Notes: generated by a model not told the origin, from the sequence alone. A stretch of DNA of 64,000 nt from Arenibacter algicola (GCF_000733925.1 NZ_JPOO01000003.1:2542001-2606000), one strand, 5' to 3'; positions 57,000-64,000 are shown, counted from the first letter of the stretch. A program made the numbers and translations.

Positions 57000-57683
57000 T
57001 TAGCAATGATTTAAATATTGTTTTAAAGATTCAATACAATCATCTAGCTTTTTGAAGCTCATATTCTTGTCATATGTGGAATACGAATAGTGATTATTTT
57101 TTGAACTATAAATTATGCTACCTTCTCTTTCTCCTGGGAATTGAATTCGATATTCAATAAATTTTCCAGTTGTAAATGACCATCCATTGGTTTCTCTATC
57201 TATTTTGTATCCAGACGAAAGTTCAGTATTAGACCAATTTTTTAAATCAATAGTTATTTGTCCTTGAATACTTCTTTTTGTCTCACTGTTAATGTAATTG
57301 GAATTTAAGAATTCTATAATACTCTCAATAGAGTTAAGTTCACTACCATATTTTGTTTCATTTACTAAAAAAACATATTCCTCATTACTATCAATTTTTA
57401 AAGCAAGTATGTTTTCATCTAAAAAACCGTGTTTGAATAAAAAACTGCCGTCACTGCTATCAATTAAAAGAGCTTCCTTTCCTAAGTACTCCCATTTTGC
57501 TTTAGAGACTAAACCATTTTTAGAAATCAATAATTCACAATTATCTCTAAAAATATAGACCATTTTAATATTGTCATTATTGTCAATGACCACCCAATGG
57601 TTATTGGTTAACATAGTTGTGTTATCTAGCTTTTGAGAAAATCTCTGAATTTTAGGTATTATATCTGCTAAATAGGTTTTCAT
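57000..57683 (-). CDS. hypothetical 227-residue protein
   Basis: Not recognised. No signal or membrane segment. The first half contains repeated beta-type stretches (NHWVVIDNNDNIKMVYIFRD, CELLISKNGLVSKAKWEYLG, DENILALKIDSNEEYVFLVN). Its start is 97 bp downstream (on the coding strand) of cassette motif A, so it may be a neighbouring cassette. Confidence 0.6.
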   Translation of the reverse strand: MKTYLADIIPKIQRFSQKLDNTTMLTNNHWVVIDNNDNIKMVYIFRDNCELLISKNGLVSKAKWEYLGKEALLIDSSDGSFLFKHGFLDENILALKIDSNEEYVFLVNETKYGSELNSIESIIEFLNSNYINSETKRSIQGQITIDLKNWSNTELSSGYKIDRETNGWSFTTGKFIEYRIQFPGEREGSIIYSSKNNHYSYSTYDKNMSFKKLDDCIESLKQYLNHC

Positions 57684-57779
57684 TTTTCTTTTATTTCAGC
57701 TAAAAATTGAGCACTGCTTTTGATTATCCTAATCAATAGAACTTCTAATATAGCAAATCTTTAATCTGCGAGAATGACT

Positions 57780-57796
57780 ATCGTTTATTTGAACTT
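57780..57796 (-). repeat. cassette-junction motif A
   Basis: ATCGTTTATTTGAACTT on the plus strand; on the coding strand it reads AAGTTCAAATAAACGAT and includes the stop codon of the 73-residue gene. One of six copies. Confidence 0.8.
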
Positions 57797-58006
57797 TTCA
57801 ATTTTATCAATCTCAACGATTATTTTATCTGGAATCACACTATCATCAAACATTCTGAAAAAATGAATTGCAGTTGTATGAGCAATTTGATTTGCGCTTA
57901 TTGTTTTGTCAGGTATGTCCCCATCCTGTTGCCAAGTAAAACATGAATGCTGAATTGCATTAATTCCGGGGTACTTAGCTCTAAATATTGCGATGAACTT
58001 TTTCAT
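57785..58006 (-). CDS. hypothetical 73-residue protein, cassette copy 1
   Basis: Encodes exactly the same protein as 63300-63521. Starts MKKFIAIFRAKYPGINAIQH, ends EIDKIEKFK; a small alpha/beta protein without signal. Family not recognised. It is bounded on both sides by the 17-bp motif, and the whole unit 57780-58029 equals 63295-63544 except for one base (58016 C, 63531 G). This shows recent copying of a complete cassette. Confidence 0.75.
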   Translation of the reverse strand: MKKFIAIFRAKYPGINAIQHSCFTWQQDGDIPDKTISANQIAHTTAIHFFRMFDDSVIPDKIIVEIDKIEKFK

Positions 58007-58012
58007 AATTAT

Positions 58013-58029
58013 ATCCTTTATTTGAACTT
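58013..58029 (-). repeat. cassette-junction motif B
   Basis: ATCCTTTATTTGAACTT, 7 bp before the start codon of the 73-residue gene on the minus strand. Carries C at position 4 where copy F carries G. Confidence 0.8.
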
Positions 58030-58269
58030 TTATAAAGATAATGATTTTGAGTTTTGAACTGTGCGAGAAAAAGCGAAGGCTACATTAAAGTCTGACCGAT
58101 TGAAAGAACATACCCCAAGTACAACGCCCCAAATCAAGGTGACGGGCCAGGAAAATCGGCCTGGACAGGAAAAACGATACAAGAAGATCGAAAAGGAACC
58201 CGGACTGACAAGGGAAAATGATCTTTGATCACTTTAGGGACCCCACGGGACCTCGATAGCCATCTGGGA

Positions 58270-58376
58270 AACTCCTTTAAACCATGGCAATACCCATAGT
58301 ACGGGGAAACCGGACCCGGTTCAGTCAACACGGCCTTCATGTTTGGCCGTACCGACCACACGAAGACTTAGTTATT
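58270..58376 (+). repeat. 107-bp repeat R1
   Basis: Same length as, and about 90% identical (11 differences counted by eye) to, 61352-61458, which ends the IS91-family element. It contains a subterminal hairpin ACGGCC/GGCCGT (58330-58335, 58345-58350) and stops exactly where a unit-specific inverted arm starts. The 58080-58269 stretch before it is G+C-rich non-coding DNA, probably a relict IS end; otherwise nothing is seen there. Confidence 0.8.
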
Positions 58377-58943
58377 GTGTACAGTTTTTACCAGTCATCT
58401 TTTTTCTCTTTACCAAGGATATAATTTTTCAGACTTTCATTAAGTACATTGAAATAATTCTCTATTCTTTGGGGTGATTCACCAAAGTTTTTGACAAGTT
58501 TTTTGTCGGTTTTAAAATTCGGTATTTTCTTGTAATCAGCTGTTCCGTATTCATTGGAAGTAGTCAGTGATATTAAGTCAAATTTATATTTACCATCTTT
58601 AAATGCTATTTCAATAACATAGTCGAGTGGCATATTCATTTTTTTTACGACAAGCAAATCAGATGAAATTCCATTAATTCGGACTTTTTCATTTTCAATT
58701 TTCATTTTTAGAACTTTATCAGGATTCTTATATGTTTCTTTTATCCAATTTATTGTTTTACTATAAATTTCGTTTGCGGTCTTTCCTTCAACTTTAGTAA
58801 CGATGTAGTCATTTATTCCGTTCTCCGAATATTCAAATTTTTCAGGATATTCTGTTTGTCCAAATGTGAATAACGAAAGCGTTAGAAATACTGCGGTTGT
58901 AATTAGTTTATTCATCCTTTTTGTTTTTCAAAATTGTACACAA
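58375..58943. repeat. 9-bp perfect inverted pair enclosing the DUF4468 gene
   Basis: TTGTGTACA (58375-58383) and TGTACACAA (58935-58943) are exact reverse complements. The left arm follows ...CTTAGTTA, the right arm precedes CGT, the same outer contexts as in the second unit at 61457-62199, whose arms have a different sequence. Confidence 0.7.
58388..58915 (-). CDS. DUF4468-like secreted protein
   Basis: 175 residues with signal peptide (MNKLITTAVFLTLSLFTFG). The mature part (GKTANEIYSKTINWIKETYKNPDKVLKMKIENEKVRINGI) matches the TBP-like-fold DUF4468 family, common as small envelope proteins in Bacteroidota and of unknown function. It is the only gene within the first inverted-pair unit, next to the IS91 element. 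Confidence 0.65.
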   Translation of the reverse strand: MNKLITTAVFLTLSLFTFGQTEYPEKFEYSENGINDYIVTKVEGKTANEIYSKTINWIKETYKNPDKVLKMKIENEKVRINGISSDLLVVKKMNMPLDYVIEIAFKDGKYKFDLISLTTSNEYGTADYKKIPNFKTDKKLVKNFGESPQRIENYFNVLNESLKNYILGKEKKDDW

Positions 58944-59072
58944 CGTTCAGGCTATGATTTCGGTCTGGGAAATCCAATAGGATTTTTCAAGATTGGAATC
59001 GGGCCAGATTGAAAGTAGTAATTTTTTTTAGACTAAAAAGCAAGACTGAATTATAGGCATTGTTGAACTAAA

Positions 59073-59122
59073 CCTAAAGGTAGCTTCAAGCAGTTATTAG
59101 CCTGCTGTTCACTACCTTTAGG
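59073..59122 (+). repeat. large hairpin at the left side of the IS91-family element
   Basis: CCTAAAGGTAG (59073-59083) and CTACCTTTAGG (59112-59122) pair perfectly over 11 bp; inside, AGCAG/CTGCT add 5 bp. The left arm can alternatively pair through TAAACCTA (59069-59076) with TAGGTTTA (59124-59131), so two structures compete. It lies just ahead of the recombinase start and could be the terminus of the element or a translation switch. Confidence 0.6.
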
Positions 59123-59149
59123 ATAGGTTTAATCATAAAGTTTAAAGTT

Positions 59150-60050
59150 ATGAAAAAAAAGTAGTACCCTTATTGATAGGGCCTGTAATTCCGTTCCTGG
59201 ATTTAATGAACTGTACCATAAGTTAAGACGATCTATCGAGCTTTCCGGCAAAAGCCAAAGTACACTTACCAATTACGCCAGATGCCTGGCACACATTGCA
59301 CTCCATTTCAAATGCAGTCCGCTGGACCTTGACCAGGAGCAGGTCCTGGATTACCTGCACGTTCTGAAATCCCAGCACAAGACGCCATCGGAGAGTTTCT
59401 TCAAGCATACCGTCTATGGTCTGAGATATGCCTACCGTATCTCGGGAATGAAGGAGATGCGGGTCATATTGCCTTCTATAGAACGGCCCAAGAAGCTACC
59501 GGTAGTATTAGGCCATAACGAGGTAAGGCAGCTTCTAAAGGCCCCAAAACTTCTCAAACACCGTTTGGTACTGGCCATGCTCTATGGCTGTGGCCTTCGC
59601 AGCTTTGAACTCTGCAACCTCCAGCTGAAGGACCTGGACCTTGAGAGAAAGATGCTGCACGTACGCCAGGGCAAGGGGAGGAAGGACCGCTATGTCCCAT
59701 TGTGCGCGATGCAGGTCCGGGGCCTAAGGAAGTACATCAGGGCGGAAAGGCCCGTCACCTGGTGCTTTAACGGCAATGACAGGGAAGGCAATCCCGTTGC
59801 ACTGTCCACCACGGGAGTGCGATGGATCGTTCGCGAGGCACGCAAACACAGCGGTATCCAAAAAGAGGTCACCACCCATAGCCTGCGGCATAGCTATGCG
59901 ACCCATCTTTTGGAAATGGGTCTGGACATCATCAGCGTAAAGGACCTGTTGGGGCACGCCGATATCCAGACCACGCTTGCCTACCTGCATGTGGCACAAC
60001 TGGGCAGACAAAGGCCGTTCAGCCCGTTGGAGCGGCTTTATAATCTGTAA
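59150..60050 (+). CDS. tyrosine recombinase of the IS91-family element, start frame broken at an A8 run
   Basis: The recombinase frame is open from 59154 to TAA at 60050. N-terminal SAM-like domain: LYHKLRRSIELSGKSQSTL and CLAHIALHFKCSPLDLDQEQ. Catalytic residues: CGLRSFEL (Arg), THSLRHSYA (HxxR), LLGHADIQTT (His) and TLAYLHV (Tyr). No ATG opens this frame before 59448. The only well-placed ATG (59150) is followed by A8 (59153-59160) and TAG in its own frame; seven A would join it to the recombinase. Either a one-base slip broke the gene, or slippage at the A-run makes the full protein. An internal start at 59448 would lose the N-terminal DNA-binding domain. Confidence 0.75.
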
Positions 60051-60052
60051 CG

Positions 60053-61195
60053 GTGTCACGCGCCACTTACGAAGTGGCCCAGGTATTGGAACGCAACAGG
60101 GAACAGCTCGCCGGCCTTTGTGCCAATAGCTGGCAGTCAAGGACCCTGCACGCCCTGCGCAAATGCCGCACCGCAGTATTGGGCGGGCATATAGACCGTT
60201 GCGACAACCCTGGCTGCCATAAGCTGCACCTTAGCTACAACAGTTGCCGGAACCGTCATTGCCCCAAGTGCCAGGGGCATAAAAGGGAACAATGGATAAG
60301 GGCAAGGGAGGCCGAACTGCTGAACGTGCCGTATTTCCATATGGTCTTTACCCTTCCTTCGCAGCTTAACAGGGTATGCCTTTATAGCCCCAAAACGATC
60401 TATGGCCTTTTGTTCGGGACGGCCTGGCAGGTAATCAAAGGCTTTTCATCCAATCCCAAGTTTTTGGGGGCCGACCCGGGAATGGTCGCCATCCTGCACA
60501 CCTGGGGCCAAAATCTGTCCCTTCACCCGCATCTGCATTGCATTGTTCCCGGAGGAGGGACCACAAGGTCGGGCAAATGGAAATCCGCTAGGAACAAAGG
60601 AAAGTATTTGTTTCCTGTAAAGGCAATGAGCAAGGTTTTTAGAGCTCGTTTTGTAGCATCCCTTCGCAAGGAATTTCCACCACAACCCACGGCCTTCTAC
60701 GAAAACCTGTTCAAGCACAATTGGGTAATTTATTGCAAACGTCCATTTTTAGGTCCGGCACAAGTAGTAGAATATCTTGGCCGCTATACCCACAAGATTG
60801 CCATCAGTGACCACCGTATAAAGAGCCTAGATAATAATAACGTCACTTTTACCGTCAAGGATTACCGGCATGGGGGAAGGATATCCTTACTGCGATTAAC
60901 CGATGCCGAATTCGTCCGCAGGTTCGCTCTGCACATCCTGCCCAAGGGGTTCGTGCGTATACGCCATTATGGGATCCTGAGCAGTTCCAGGAAGAAGGCA
61001 CTGCTTCCTTTGCTGCAACAGGTCCTGGGCGGTCCCGTGCCCAATGGACGGCCTCCCTTGAAACATTGCCGATGTCCTTACTGCCAGATCGGGATTATGG
61101 TGACCGTAGCGGTATTCGACAGCCGTGGCCCGCCCAAAGCATGGTCCGATCGACTGAAAAATAGCGCCCCAAGAAGAACGCCCGAAACAGCGTAA
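60053..61195 (+). CDS. IS91-family HUH transposase
   Basis: 380 residues from GTG at 60053. N-terminal zinc domain (CDNPGCH, SCRNRHCPKCQ), HUH motif LHPHLHCIVPGG (about 159-170), catalytic Tyr in YLGRYTHKIAISDHRI (about 239-254) and a C-terminal C-x2-C pair (CRCPYCQIG). It nicks one strand and drives rolling-circle transposition. Only 2 bp separate it from the recombinase gene, so both are one transcription unit. Confidence 0.9.
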   Translation: MSRATYEVAQVLERNREQLAGLCANSWQSRTLHALRKCRTAVLGGHIDRCDNPGCHKLHLSYNSCRNRHCPKCQGHKREQWIRAREAELLNVPYFHMVFTLPSQLNRVCLYSPKTIYGLLFGTAWQVIKGFSSNPKFLGADPGMVAILHTWGQNLSLHPHLHCIVPGGGTTRSGKWKSARNKGKYLFPVKAMSKVFRARFVASLRKEFPPQPTAFYENLFKHNWVIYCKRPFLGPAQVVEYLGRYTHKIAISDHRIKSLDNNNVTFTVKDYRHGGRISLLRLTDAEFVRRFALHILPKGFVRIRHYGILSSSRKKALLPLLQQVLGGPVPNGRPPLKHCRCPYCQIGIMVTVAVFDSRGPPKAWSDRLKNSAPRRTPETA

Positions 61196-61351
61196 CGGGA
61201 TACCCGTGGCCAAAATTAAAATAGCGGGATGGAAAAGGCCGTTCCGGAGAGTAAAATGGGCCAAGGAAATCAAAAAGGGCACCGGAACGGGCTACGAAAG
61301 AGGTGACCACCAAATTAAGGGGCCAGCTCCGACAACAAGGTATATGTAAAA

Positions 61352-61458
61352 GACTCCCTCAAACCTTAGCAATCCCCATAGTAAGGGAAAACAGGACCCG
61401 GTTCAGTCAACACGGTCTTCATGTTTGGCCGTACCGACCACACGAAGTCTTAGTTATT
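61352..61458 (+). repeat. 107-bp repeat R2, right end of the IS91-family element
   Basis: Second copy of R1. Its hairpin keeps pairing by a G-U pair where R1 has G-C. The 61196-61351 stretch before it is non-coding G+C-rich tail of the element; apart from R2, nothing else is seen between the transposase and 61470. Confidence 0.8.
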
Positions 61459-61469
61459 ACCACACGTTT

Positions 61470-61715
61470 TTAATTAAATATTTCATTAAAAATGTCATTA
61501 ACGTCCTTAGCAACTGAAATGTCTAATTTATTGTCGGTTATCTGTAGTTTATTGATGTTTTTTCTAGCTGACCAGTCAACAAAAAACTTACTTTCGACTC
61601 TCTCTCCATTTAAAGTCTCTTCGTATTTCTCATTAAGTTCTTTTATTCTAGAGTCAAACAATTCCATTTTTTCACTTGATTCAGTTCCATAAAGTAATTC
61701 AGATAAATTTTTCAT
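61470..61715 (-). CDS. hypothetical 81-residue protein
   Basis: Not recognised. A mostly helical, charged protein starting MKNLSELLYGTESSEKMELF and ending VAKDVNDIFNEIFN. It follows the 121-residue gene by 93 bp inside the same inverted-pair unit; the two may be partners. Confidence 0.55.
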   Translation of the reverse strand: MKNLSELLYGTESSEKMELFDSRIKELNEKYEETLNGERVESKFFVDWSARKNINKLQITDNKLDISVAKDVNDIFNEIFN

Positions 61716-61808
61716 ATAATTTTTGTATTATGATTATAGGACAAAGATATGAAAAAAAGGAATACGATAGATTTTAACTATTGAAAGTAATTTCATAATA
61801 GTATTTAG

Positions 61809-62174
61809 CTATTCATCTCCTTGGTGGGGTAATGCAACATTTAGACTGAATTTTATGCGAGATGTTGTTTCATTCGTCAAGTTTTCAGAAGTTGATGCGC
61901 CAAGGTTAAGGACTTGTATCTTAAGTCCTCCGCCGATTTTACTTTCTTCTTCGTTCGATGCTGTAACTGCTACATCAAAATCAATATTCGTTAAACTCCG
62001 TCTACCATCTTTTCCGTCTTTTCTCCAAATCGATGTTGTCAGGTCGTGGTCTTCTATGCGTTCCATTATAACGGGATTAATAATTGCTCCATTAGATTCA
62101 GCAAATTCCTTTGTATCATTAACGGATTTTATAATAGATTTTATAGTAGTTGTTATAAATTGGTCTAATTCCAT
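61809..62174 (-). CDS. hypothetical 121-residue protein, distantly trypco2-like
   Basis: Layout: an N-terminal amphipathic helix (MELDQFITTTIKSIIKSVND), then strands IDFDVAVTASNEEESKIGGG, KIQVLNLGAS and SRIKFSLNVALP. This helix-plus-sheet order resembles the trypsin-co-occurring domain 2 found in conflict systems, but the match is by pattern only. No catalytic residues. First gene of the second inverted-pair unit. Confidence 0.5.
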   Translation of the reverse strand: MELDQFITTTIKSIIKSVNDTKEFAESNGAIINPVIMERIEDHDLTTSIWRKDGKDGRRSLTNIDFDVAVTASNEEESKIGGGLKIQVLNLGASTSENLTNETTSRIKFSLNVALPHQGDE

Positions 62175-62266
62175 AATGTTTTTCTCAAATGTGTGGTAAC
62201 GTACGGATATAGTAACAAGTTACTATATTTCTGTTTTGTGAGTACTTCTAGTTTGTTGATTTATTA

Positions 62267-62283
62267 ATCCTTTATTTGAACTT
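62267..62283 (-). repeat. cassette-junction motif C
   Basis: ATCCTTTATTTGAACTT directly abutting the stop codon of the pRiA4b-like gene. Confidence 0.8.
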
Positions 62284-62898
62284 CTACTGCTCGTTATGAT
62301 CATTCTCCCATTCTTTAATATAAATATCCAGTTGTAACAATACCCAATTTACTTTTTCCATATGGAATTTTTCAGGATCATATTTGCCATTGATAGCGAC
62401 AAGCTTACTTTTTACCCATTTTTTATACTCTTTATATTCAGGGTGCTTGGGCTTGCCCATAATCTTCAAAAAGTCATAAAAACCTGGTAGGCCGCCAACA
62501 TCCTCCGGGGGGCAGCCCAGCTCGCCAGCGCAACAGACTGGAAATGGAATTGTCAAATCAACTATGATCATTTCCAGAGTCAAGGAATGTTCCCAGTAAT
62601 CCCCGAAATCATATAGATAATGCAATTCCTGGCCTTTGGATTTTAGAACGTCACAGATTTTTATCCTTTGAGAATCTATTACTTCATGGGGACCATTAAA
62701 TCCATCGTCCTCAAATTGTTGGCCGATACGATAGCTATCAATAGTGAATTCGTATAGGTGATAGTTCTCCCACCCCATAACAATTTGAACAATATGGTGA
62801 AGCCTGTAAAAAGTGATATCGGATGGCACCAAAAATTCCCGCCATATTTTGGGATTACTACCTTCTAACTCAATTCGAAATTTAAAAACTCTACTCAA
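62284..62898 (-). CDS. plasmid pRiA4b ORF-3-like protein
   Basis: 204 residues from TTG at 62898; no in-frame ATG lies near. The family pattern is clear: FRIELEGSNPKIWREFLVPS, FYRLHHIVQIVMGW, HLYEF, YLYDFGDYWEHSLTLE and CPPEDVGGLPGFYDFL. These proteins accompany mobile elements; their function is unknown. Motif D lies 6 bp before the start codon and motif C abuts its end, so it is a complete cassette. Confidence 0.85.
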   Translation of the reverse strand: MSRVFKFRIELEGSNPKIWREFLVPSDITFYRLHHIVQIVMGWENYHLYEFTIDSYRIGQQFEDDGFNGPHEVIDSQRIKICDVLKSKGQELHYLYDFGDYWEHSLTLEMIIVDLTIPFPVCCAGELGCPPEDVGGLPGFYDFLKIMGKPKHPEYKEYKKWVKSKLVAINGKYDPEKFHMEKVNWVLLQLDIYIKEWENDHNEQ

Positions 62899-62904
62899 TT
62901 GTCA

Positions 62905-62921
62905 ATCCTTTATTTGAACTT
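62905..62921 (-). repeat. cassette-junction motif D
   Basis: ATCCTTTATTTGAACTT in the 36-bp space between the VOC gene and the pRiA4b-like gene. Confidence 0.8.
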
Positions 62922-62934
62922 TAACCGACTATTT

Positions 62935-63291
62935 TTAAATACTCTCTCCGAAAGTTAGCAAATTATTGTCTGGGTCAAGAATTGAAAATTCCCTTTGTCC
63001 CCAAGGTTTTATTTGAAGACTTGCATTTGGATGAATACTCGTTCCGTTGTCCAACAATAATTGGTGAAATTTTTCAATGCCATCTACTCTTATATAAACT
63101 TGCCCGTAATTTTCTTCCGGATTCAGTGCTTTGAACTCAAAAAAGTGGATTTGAATATTGTCTTTTTTAAGCATCAAGTAACCATCATAGTCTGCACTTC
63201 CAAATTCTTGAAAATCTAATCTGTTTAAATAGAAATTCTTGGTAATCGTTTTATTGCGCATTGGTAATTTTGGATTGATGTCTGTAAGCAT
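62935..63291 (-). CDS. VOC-family protein (glyoxalase/bleomycin-resistance fold)
   Basis: 118 residues. Two beta-alpha-beta-beta-beta modules: FYLNRLDFQEFG to IQIHFFEF, then VYIRVDGIEKFHQLLLDNG to REFSILDPDNNLLTFGE. The length and missing second His/Glu set of glyoxalase I favour a bleomycin-resistance-like binding protein (drug sequestration) over an enzyme. A typical small cassette cargo. It ends 14 bp from motif D and starts 4 bp from motif E. Confidence 0.82.
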   Translation of the reverse strand: MLTDINPKLPMRNKTITKNFYLNRLDFQEFGSADYDGYLMLKKDNIQIHFFEFKALNPEENYGQVYIRVDGIEKFHQLLLDNGTSIHPNASLQIKPWGQREFSILDPDNNLLTFGESI

Positions 63292-63294
63292 AAT

Positions 63295-63311
63295 ATCGTT
63301 TATTTGAACTT
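63295..63311 (-). repeat. cassette-junction motif E
   Basis: ATCGTTTATTTGAACTT; contains the stop codon of the second 73-residue gene and sits 4 bp before the VOC start codon. Confidence 0.8.
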
Positions 63312-63521
63312 TTCAATTTTATCAATCTCAACGATTATTTTATCTGGAATCACACTATCATCAAACATTCTGAAAAAATGAATTGCAGTTGTATGAGCAA
63401 TTTGATTTGCGCTTATTGTTTTGTCAGGTATGTCCCCATCCTGTTGCCAAGTAAAACATGAATGCTGAATTGCATTAATTCCGGGGTACTTAGCTCTAAA
63501 TATTGCGATGAACTTTTTCAT
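63300..63521 (-). CDS. hypothetical 73-residue protein, cassette copy 2
   Basis: Identical at protein level to 57785-58006; see there. Here the downstream neighbour is the VOC gene rather than the 227-residue gene, so the same cassette sits in two different contexts. Confidence 0.75.
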   Translation of the reverse strand: MKKFIAIFRAKYPGINAIQHSCFTWQQDGDIPDKTISANQIAHTTAIHFFRMFDDSVIPDKIIVEIDKIEKFK

Positions 63522-63527
63522 AATTAT

Positions 63528-63544
63528 ATCGTTTATTTGAACTT
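63528..63544 (-). repeat. cassette-junction motif F
   Basis: ATCGTTTATTTGAACTT between the serine-hydrolase gene and the second 73-residue gene. Confidence 0.8.
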
Positions 63545-63583
63545 TCGATAACTATTTAGCTCTCTCCTTATATACAATTTTGA

Positions 63584-64000
63584 TTATTTGATTTTTTTTG
63601 CGGGTATTTTATTCCCATTTTGAATTACCTCTAAACTTTTAACTTGTTGTTCTTCAATTTGAAAAGTTATTTCAATGCCGTCTATAGGTGAGAAAAAATT
63701 GACATTACTTTCGGGATATATGGTCGATTTTTCTTGTCCGGTACCTCGAGCAAATAATTGTGACCCCTCTAATGTTAATGTGATAAAGAAGTTAGGTTCA
63801 ATCTCATAAACTCCAATATATCTTTTTAGTATCTTTTCTGGTAATTCAATCGCATCACTTTTGAATTTTAATTCAGCTAAATCTGATTCAGGATCGAGCA
63901 GGTTCAAACCAACATCATCTGCACCATTTGTTGAATTAGTTAGCAGTACCACTCCCTGCCCCGACTCTTTTACGAATCCAGCAAATGCTCTGTATCCACC
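63584..64000 (-). CDS. C-terminal part of a beta-lactamase-family serine hydrolase
   Basis: The gene enters from the right edge; 138 codons are visible. GGYRAFAGFVKESGQGVVLL and TNS are the end of a class C beta-lactamase-like/penicillin-binding-protein hydrolase domain, followed by a C-terminal lipocalin-like DUF3471-type extension (LKRYIGVYEIEPNFFITLTL, LFARGTGQEKSTIYPES). The catalytic SxxK lies outside the window. Its stop codon is about 40 bp from motif F, so it may be the next cassette. Confidence 0.75.
   Translation of the reverse strand, partial: GGYRAFAGFVKESGQGVVLLTNSTNGADDVGLNLLDPESDLAELKFKSDAIELPEKILKRYIGVYEIEPNFFITLTLEGSQLFARGTGQEKSTIYPESNVNFFSPIDGIEITFQIEEQQVKSLEVIQNGNKIPAKKIK

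Larger units (their letters stand above)
59060..61458 (+). mobile_element. IS91-family element with tyrosine-recombinase gene
   Basis: Contains a tyrosine recombinase and an HUH transposase separated by 2 bp, both more G+C-rich than surrounding genes. The right end is set at the end of repeat R2 (61458), with its hairpin ACGGTC/GGCCGT (61412-61417, 61427-61432). The left end is uncertain and placed before the large hairpin at 59073. IS91-type elements move by rolling circle and do not create target duplications, so no flanking repeat is expected. Confidence 0.8.
61457..62199. repeat. 9-bp perfect inverted pair enclosing two small genes
   Basis: TTACCACAC (61457-61465) and GTGTGGTAA (62191-62199) are exact reverse complements and enclose the genes at 61470 and 61809. 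Arm sequence differs from the first unit (TTGTGTACA), yet the outer contexts (CTTAGTTA before, CGT after) are the same. Confidence 0.7.

Noticed and set aside
58134..58361. 75-codon minus-strand frame across R1
   Set aside because: It consists of IS-end repeat DNA; the frame is open only because the segment is G+C-rich.
59150..61195. Class 1-type integron integrase driving the array
   Set aside because: The recombinase is fused in operon with an HUH transposase and lacks a visible IntI-specific insertion; it belongs to the IS91-family element.
57780..63544. CRISPR array
   Set aside because: The repeats are far apart (about 230 bp to several kb) and enclose genes, not uniform spacers.

Overview
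The window reads as a chromosome segment of a (probably marine) member of the Flavobacteriaceae, phylum Bacteroidota. The support is a SusC/SusD pair, DUF4199, a TPR-AraC regulator, RteC, CTnDOT-type Tra proteins, a TAnnTTTG-type promoter and A+T-rich DNA with weak ribosome-binding sites. No genus can be fixed from the sequence alone.

1-6.9 kb is ordinary chromosome: the 5' part of queD, a PHP-type hydrolase, a 2OG-Fe(II) oxygenase, a 37-residue membrane peptide, DUF4199, an enoyl-CoA hydratase, a MATE exporter, a GNAT acetyltransferase broken by one amber codon, a double UspA protein and tRNA-Ala(GGC) with a clear terminator. 7.5-15.2 kb is a peptide-export locus: a C39-peptidase ABC transporter, an HlyD-type adaptor, a TPR-AraC regulator, a 41-codon gene encoding a double-glycine leader peptide (the likely cargo), and a prolyl-oligopeptidase-like lipoprotein.

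15.4-29.6 kb is a sialic-acid utilisation locus: FadR-type regulator, N-acetylneuraminate lyase, SusC, SusD, a BNR-repeat sialidase-like protein, a sulfatase, a GH33-type sialidase, and one protein fusing a kelch mutarotase (NanM-like) to a sodium/solute symporter. Together these would remove sulfate and sialic acid from glycans, import the sugar and cleave it to ManNAc and pyruvate.

30-41.9 kb is part of a CTnDOT-like conjugative element (RteC, HTH protein, replication-type ATPase, TraE-F-G-I-J-K-M-N). No relaxase, coupling protein or TraA/O/P/Q is visible. 42.2-54.5 kb is a defence island, all on the minus strand: Mrr plus GIY-YIG nucleases, a DUF433/PIN-like pair, and a tightly packed run hsdR-hsdM-hsdS-ptuA-ptuB-nuclease-UDG-like, in which a Septu system is translationally coupled to a type I restriction system.

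54.7-64 kb is a patchwork of small, mostly unknown minus-strand genes interrupted by an IS91-family element that carries its own tyrosine recombinase. Two kinds of junction signal divide the genes. One is a 17-bp direct motif, ATC(C/G)TTTATTTGAACTT, present six times between genes; one motif-bounded unit occurs twice, 5.5 kb apart, with one difference in 250 bp. The other is a 9-bp perfect inverted pair whose sequence differs from unit to unit while staying complementary within the unit. This looks like a mobile gene-cassette array and is the main candidate for something new in the window.
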